Assembly: GCA_964498605.1 (NCBI GenBank)
Contig: CAZCHK010000071.1
Coordinates: 1-8,752 of the forward strand
Length of the DNA stretch: 8,752 nt
Reading direction: 5' to 3'
Origin: JBGQAS01 sp964498605
GTDB taxonomy: Bacteria > Chloroflexota > Anaerolineae > Anaerolineales > Anaerolineaceae
Below, one piece after another: positions 6,467 to 8,752 of this stretch. Numbering within the stretch: the stretch's first letter is position 1; every line of letters begins with the position of its first letter. The notes under the pieces were generated by a model, which worked only from the letters and a program-made list of their open reading frames with translations, was not told where the DNA came from and ran no database searches. A program made the position numbers and the translations under genes.

Positions 6467-7009
6467 ATGGCAAAGCCAAAAGTATCGAGTGATTGGATGT
6501 GCGGTTGCGCAGGCTGCCATATGTCCCTTCTGGATATGGACGAGAGGATCGCAAAAATCATCGAATTGACAGATCTTCGAGCGACTCCGATCACGGACCT
6601 GAAGGAGCCTGATGAGAGCGGCGTGGATGTAGGGGTGCTGGAAGGTGGCATTAACAATACAACCAATGAAGAAGTAGCCCTGCGCATGCGCAAACGCTGC
6701 AAGATCCTGGTTGCTTTGGGGGATTGCGCGGTATTTGGCGGCGTTCCCGCCATGCGCAATTTCTTCCCACTTGAGGAAGCATTGAAACGCGGCTATGTGA
6801 CCACTGAAAGCACCGATGAAAGTGGAAAGATTCCGGACGACCCGGAATTATGCCAACAGACAACCGTCCGGGCCATCCACGAAGTGGTCCCGGTGGATGT
6901 ATTCGTCCCAGGCTGTCCGCCAGACGCGGATACCATTTATTATGTTCTGAGCGAGCTTGCCCAGGGACGCATTCCGGTTCTCAAAAACGGCAAGCTGCAG
7001 TGGAACTGA
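6467..7009 (+). CDS. hoxY: [NiFe] hydrogenase small subunit HoxY
   Basis: This 180-residue cytoplasmic small subunit carries the proximal [4Fe-4S] cluster next to the NiFe site. The signature CGCAGCHMSLLDMD at 12-25 supplies Cys14 and Cys17; the remaining ligands are Cys87 in GDCAVFGG and Cys150 in PGCPPD. The length matches HoxY and other group 3 small subunits that keep only the proximal cluster; there is no Tat signal and no medial or distal cluster domain, so it is not a membrane-uptake enzyme. AGGAG at 6457-6461 lies five bases before ATG 6467. The gene starts 14 bases after the nuoG-like stop and is followed 13 bases later by its partner hoxH, the usual YH order. Confidence 0.96.
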   Translation: MAKPKVSSDWMCGCAGCHMSLLDMDERIAKIIELTDLRATPITDLKEPDESGVDVGVLEGGINNTTNEEVALRMRKRCKILVALGDCAVFGGVPAMRNFFPLEEALKRGYVTTESTDESGKIPDDPELCQQTTVRAIHEVVPVDVFVPGCPPDADTIYYVLSELAQGRIPVLKNGKLQWN

Positions 7010-7012
7010 GAA

Positions 7013-7018
7013 AGGTGA
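7013..7018 (+). promoter_or_regulatory. Shine-Dalgarno for hoxH, next to tandem ATGs
   Basis: AGGTGA at 7013-7018 precedes two consecutive in-frame ATGs at 7020 and 7023. Spacing is better for 7023, while 7020 would add one Met. The longer open frame back to 6957 lies inside hoxY and is not used. Confidence 0.6.
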
Positions 7019-7022
7019 CATG

Positions 7023-8444
7023 ATGGTAGCTCAAAAGTATACAATTGAACCAGTAACCCGCATAGAAGGGCACGCGAAAATCACCATCAGAATGACCGAG
7101 GACGGGAAAGTAGACCATGCTTATCTTCACATAAATGAATTTCGAGGATTTGAGAAGTTTTGCGAAGGCCGCATGGTATTCGAAATGCCATTCATCACAC
7201 CCCGCATCTGCGGTATCTGCCCTGTCAGCCATCATCTGGCAGCCGCCAAAGCTGGTGACGATGTACTGGGATGTCCTCCTCCCCGTCCCGCATCTTTGTT
7301 GCGAGAGCTGATGCACATGGGCCAGGTCATTCAAAGTCATGGCATGCACTTCTTTGAGTTAGCCGGACCGGATCTGATCCTCGGATTCGACGCGGATCCG
7401 GCAATTCGTAACGTGGTCGGATTGTTACAGGCAGACGCAGATCTGACAGTCAAAGCCATTCAACTGCGAAAGTTCGGGCAGGAGATCATCAGCACGTTGG
7501 GTGGACGGCGCGTGCACCCCAACTTCGCCATCCCAGGCGGCGTGAACAAAGCACTCCACCCTGATGAAAGAGCTCAGATTTTATCTGGCGTGGATCAAGC
7601 GATTGCAACAACGCAAATCGGCATCAAGATCATGAAGGATTGGGCAGACAAGCATATTGAAGATATCAACAAATTTGCCGTGCTAAAATCCGGTTACCTT
7701 GGCCTGGTCACCCCTGAAAATGGACTCGAACTGTATGAAGGCAATGTTCGCCTGAAAGACCAGACCGGCAAGCAATTGGAATTGTTCGACGGGAAGAATT
7801 ACCTTGATTACATCGCTGAACACGTGGAATCCTGGTCATACTTAAAATTTCCATATTACAAGAAAATGGGTTGGCCGCAGGGTGTGTACCGGGTTGGTCC
7901 GCTGGGGAGATTGAACACCGCCGAGAAAATTGACACGCCTCTGGCTCAAAAAGAGATGGAATTTTTCAAAGCAATCAACCCTGGAAAACCTGTTGAGAAT
8001 ACCCTGTACTTTCACCTGGCGCGCTTAATTGAGACACTTTTCTGTATTGAAAAAGTCCGCGTGCTGCTGGATGATAAGGATATTCTGAGCAAAGATACGC
8101 TGAACACCCGTCAAAATCCCAAACCCTCCGGCGTGGGCGTGATCGAAGCGCCTCGTGGCACATTGTGGCATCATTATTGGGCCGGTCCAACGGGACAGCT
8201 GGAAAAAGTCAACCTGATTGTCGCGACGGGCAACAACAACTGGGCCATGTGCGAGGCTGTTGACAGCGTCGCGAAGGCGTACTACCCCGGAGAGCCAAAC
8301 GAAGGCTGGTTGAATCGCATCGAAGCAGCGGTCAGAGCGCACGATCCATGCCTGTCGTGTTCCACGCACGCCGTCGGGAAAATGCCAATGGTGGTGGATA
8401 TCATCGACCATCATGGAAAATTGATCGAGACGATCAACCGCTGA
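7023..8444 (+). CDS. hoxH: [NiFe] hydrogenase large subunit HoxH
   Basis: This 473-residue catalytic subunit holds the NiFe(CN)2CO centre. The N-terminal metal motif is RICGICPVSHH at 61-71 (Cys63, Cys66) and the C-terminal motif is DPCLSCSTH at 441-449 (Cys443, Cys446), so all four Ni cysteines are present. The early RIEGH segment (13-17) contains the conserved Glu16 of the large-subunit family. By analogy with HoxH proteins, cleavage after His449 would release a 24-residue tail (450-473), which implies an immature precursor and agrees with a maturation protease gene immediately downstream. Motif style and partner genes place it in the soluble NAD-coupled group 3d or its bifurcating relatives; distinguishing these needs a tree. 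The start is ATG 7023 or 7020. The preceding gap is 13 bases. Confidence 0.96.
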   Translation: MVAQKYTIEPVTRIEGHAKITIRMTEDGKVDHAYLHINEFRGFEKFCEGRMVFEMPFITPRICGICPVSHHLAAAKAGDDVLGCPPPRPASLLRELMHMGQVIQSHGMHFFELAGPDLILGFDADPAIRNVVGLLQADADLTVKAIQLRKFGQEIISTLGGRRVHPNFAIPGGVNKALHPDERAQILSGVDQAIATTQIGIKIMKDWADKHIEDINKFAVLKSGYLGLVTPENGLELYEGNVRLKDQTGKQLELFDGKNYLDYIAEHVESWSYLKFPYYKKMGWPQGVYRVGPLGRLNTAEKIDTPLAQKEMEFFKAINPGKPVENTLYFHLARLIETLFCIEKVRVLLDDKDILSKDTLNTRQNPKPSGVGVIEAPRGTLWHHYWAGPTGQLEKVNLIVATGNNNWAMCEAVDSVAKAYYPGEPNEGWLNRIEAAVRAHDPCLSCSTHAVGKMPMVVDIIDHHGKLIETINR

Positions 8445-8465
8445 TCTTGTGCTTTGCAAGCATGC

Positions 8466-8502
8466 AGGGAGCGGTGGCGTGATCATCGCTCCTTCTTTTT
8501 CT
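8466..8502 (+). terminator. Terminator-like hairpin with T-rich tail between hoxH and the protease gene
   Basis: Bases 8466-8476 (AGGGAGCGGTG) can pair with 8484-8494 (CATCGCTCCTT) in an 11-pair stem, including two G-U pairs, around a seven-base loop. The run CTTTTTCT follows at 8495-8502. This has the form of an intrinsic terminator, ending just before ATG 8506. If it works, it would cut or partly attenuate transcription after hoxH. The tail is interrupted by C, so partial read-through is plausible. It is predicted by eye only. Confidence 0.5.
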
Positions 8503-8505
8503 AAG

Positions 8506-8752
8506 ATGACAAACACTCTTTTAATCGCGTATGGGAACCCGGATCGCCAGGATGACGGTGTAGCCTGGAAGATTCTTGATGAGCTTTCGCGACATTATGG
8601 CAACACAAAGCCGTCAGGTGAAGATTCAATCATTACCTTTGGCGGGCATATGTTTCGCTACGTTTTTCTTCTGCAGCTTCTCCCTGAGCTTTCGGAGTTA
8701 ATGGCCAAGCATGACCGGGTCGTTTTTATTGACGCGCACACGGAAAATATAC
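8506..8752 (+). CDS. Hydrogenase maturation endopeptidase (HoxW/HyaD family), N-terminal part, runs off window
   Basis: About 82 residues are visible and the frame is open to the end of the window. The N-terminus MTNTLLIAYGNPDRQDDGVAW matches the opening of the M52 hydrogenase-processing proteases (a beta strand, then GNxxRxDDGxG). Asp16 fits the first metal-sensing acidic residue of that family, and Asp76 in VVFIDA fits the second; the third ligand, a His, lies beyond the window. The usual final Gly of the motif is Ala20 here, and Ala8 replaces the common Gly of GYGN. The expected role is to clip the 24-residue HoxH tail after Ni insertion. ATG 8506 matches the family start but has no Shine-Dalgarno. 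An in-frame GTG at 8479, seven bases after AGGGAG (8466-8471), would add nine residues. Confidence 0.88.
   Translation, partial: MTNTLLIAYGNPDRQDDGVAWKILDELSRHYGNTKPSGEDSIITFGGHMFRYVFLLQLLPELSELMAKHDRVVFIDAHTENI

Noticed and set aside
6957..7022. N-terminal extension of hoxH back to ATG 6957
   Set aside because: The extra residues are out-of-frame hoxY sequence, and the Shine-Dalgarno at 7013-7018 with ATG 7020/7023 gives the normal HoxH N-terminus.
8450..8462. Small dyad TGCTT-TGC-AAGCA just after hoxH
   Set aside because: A five-pair stem with a three-base loop and no T-tract is too weak to call; the stronger hairpin at 8466-8494 is reported instead.
8025..8516. Minus-strand open frame of 163 codons over the 3' end of hoxH
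   Set aside because: It is antisense to the conserved HoxH C-terminus including the Ni ligands, and its product shows no recognisable motif.

Overview
The window holds most of one operon, read entirely on the + strand, for a cytoplasmic NAD-linked [NiFe] hydrogenase of the HoxYH (group 3d-like) type. The gene style resembles fermentative anaerobes such as Chloroflexota/Anaerolineae or Firmicutes-like bacteria: a Hyd/Nuo diaphorase set led by a GHKL-type ATPase and a small thioredoxin-like ferredoxin. The Anaerolineae assignment is an inference from gene style only, since there is no rRNA or other taxonomic marker.

Layout: (1) 1-276, the C-terminal end of an ATP-binding GHKL-like protein of the kind found in hydrogenase operons. 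(2) 263-631, a small thioredoxin-fold [2Fe-2S] ferredoxin-like protein with three cysteines. (3) 654-2435, a NuoF/HydB flavoprotein with a C-terminal 2x[4Fe-4S] domain. (4) 2462-2932, NuoE/HydC. (5) 2946-4586, a second NuoF-type flavoprotein without the C-terminal ferredoxin domain and with every N-terminal cluster cysteine lost. (6) 4611-6452, a NuoG/HydA-like iron-sulfur scaffold ending in a reduced, non-catalytic molybdopterin-oxidoreductase-like domain. (7) 6467-7009, HoxY, the small subunit. (8) 7023-8444, HoxH, the large subunit with all four Ni-binding cysteines and a 24-residue cleavable tail. (9) 8506 to the window end, the start of the maturation endopeptidase. Gaps are 11 to 61 bases, or overlaps, and nearly every gene has a clear Shine-Dalgarno, so this reads as one transcription unit. 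The only terminator-like hairpin lies just before the protease gene. No promoter is visible, so transcription must start upstream of base 1.

How the genes work together (inference from families): HoxH/HoxY split or form H2. Electrons pass through the HoxY [4Fe-4S] cluster into the NuoG-like wire, which has five predicted clusters, and on to the flavin subunit(s) and NAD(H). NuoF-1 has the FMN motif style and C-terminal ferredoxin domain typical of electron-bifurcating HydB proteins, so the complex may couple H2 to both NAD(H) and ferredoxin, as in the HydABC and HydABCSL enzymes. The unusual point is a second, NuoF-like FMN/NAD subunit of a different motif class in the same operon, sharing one NuoE. 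From complete ligand sets I count eleven Fe-S clusters across the encoded subunits. There is no mobile element, CRISPR array, tRNA or rRNA, and no stretch over 300 bases without a gene.
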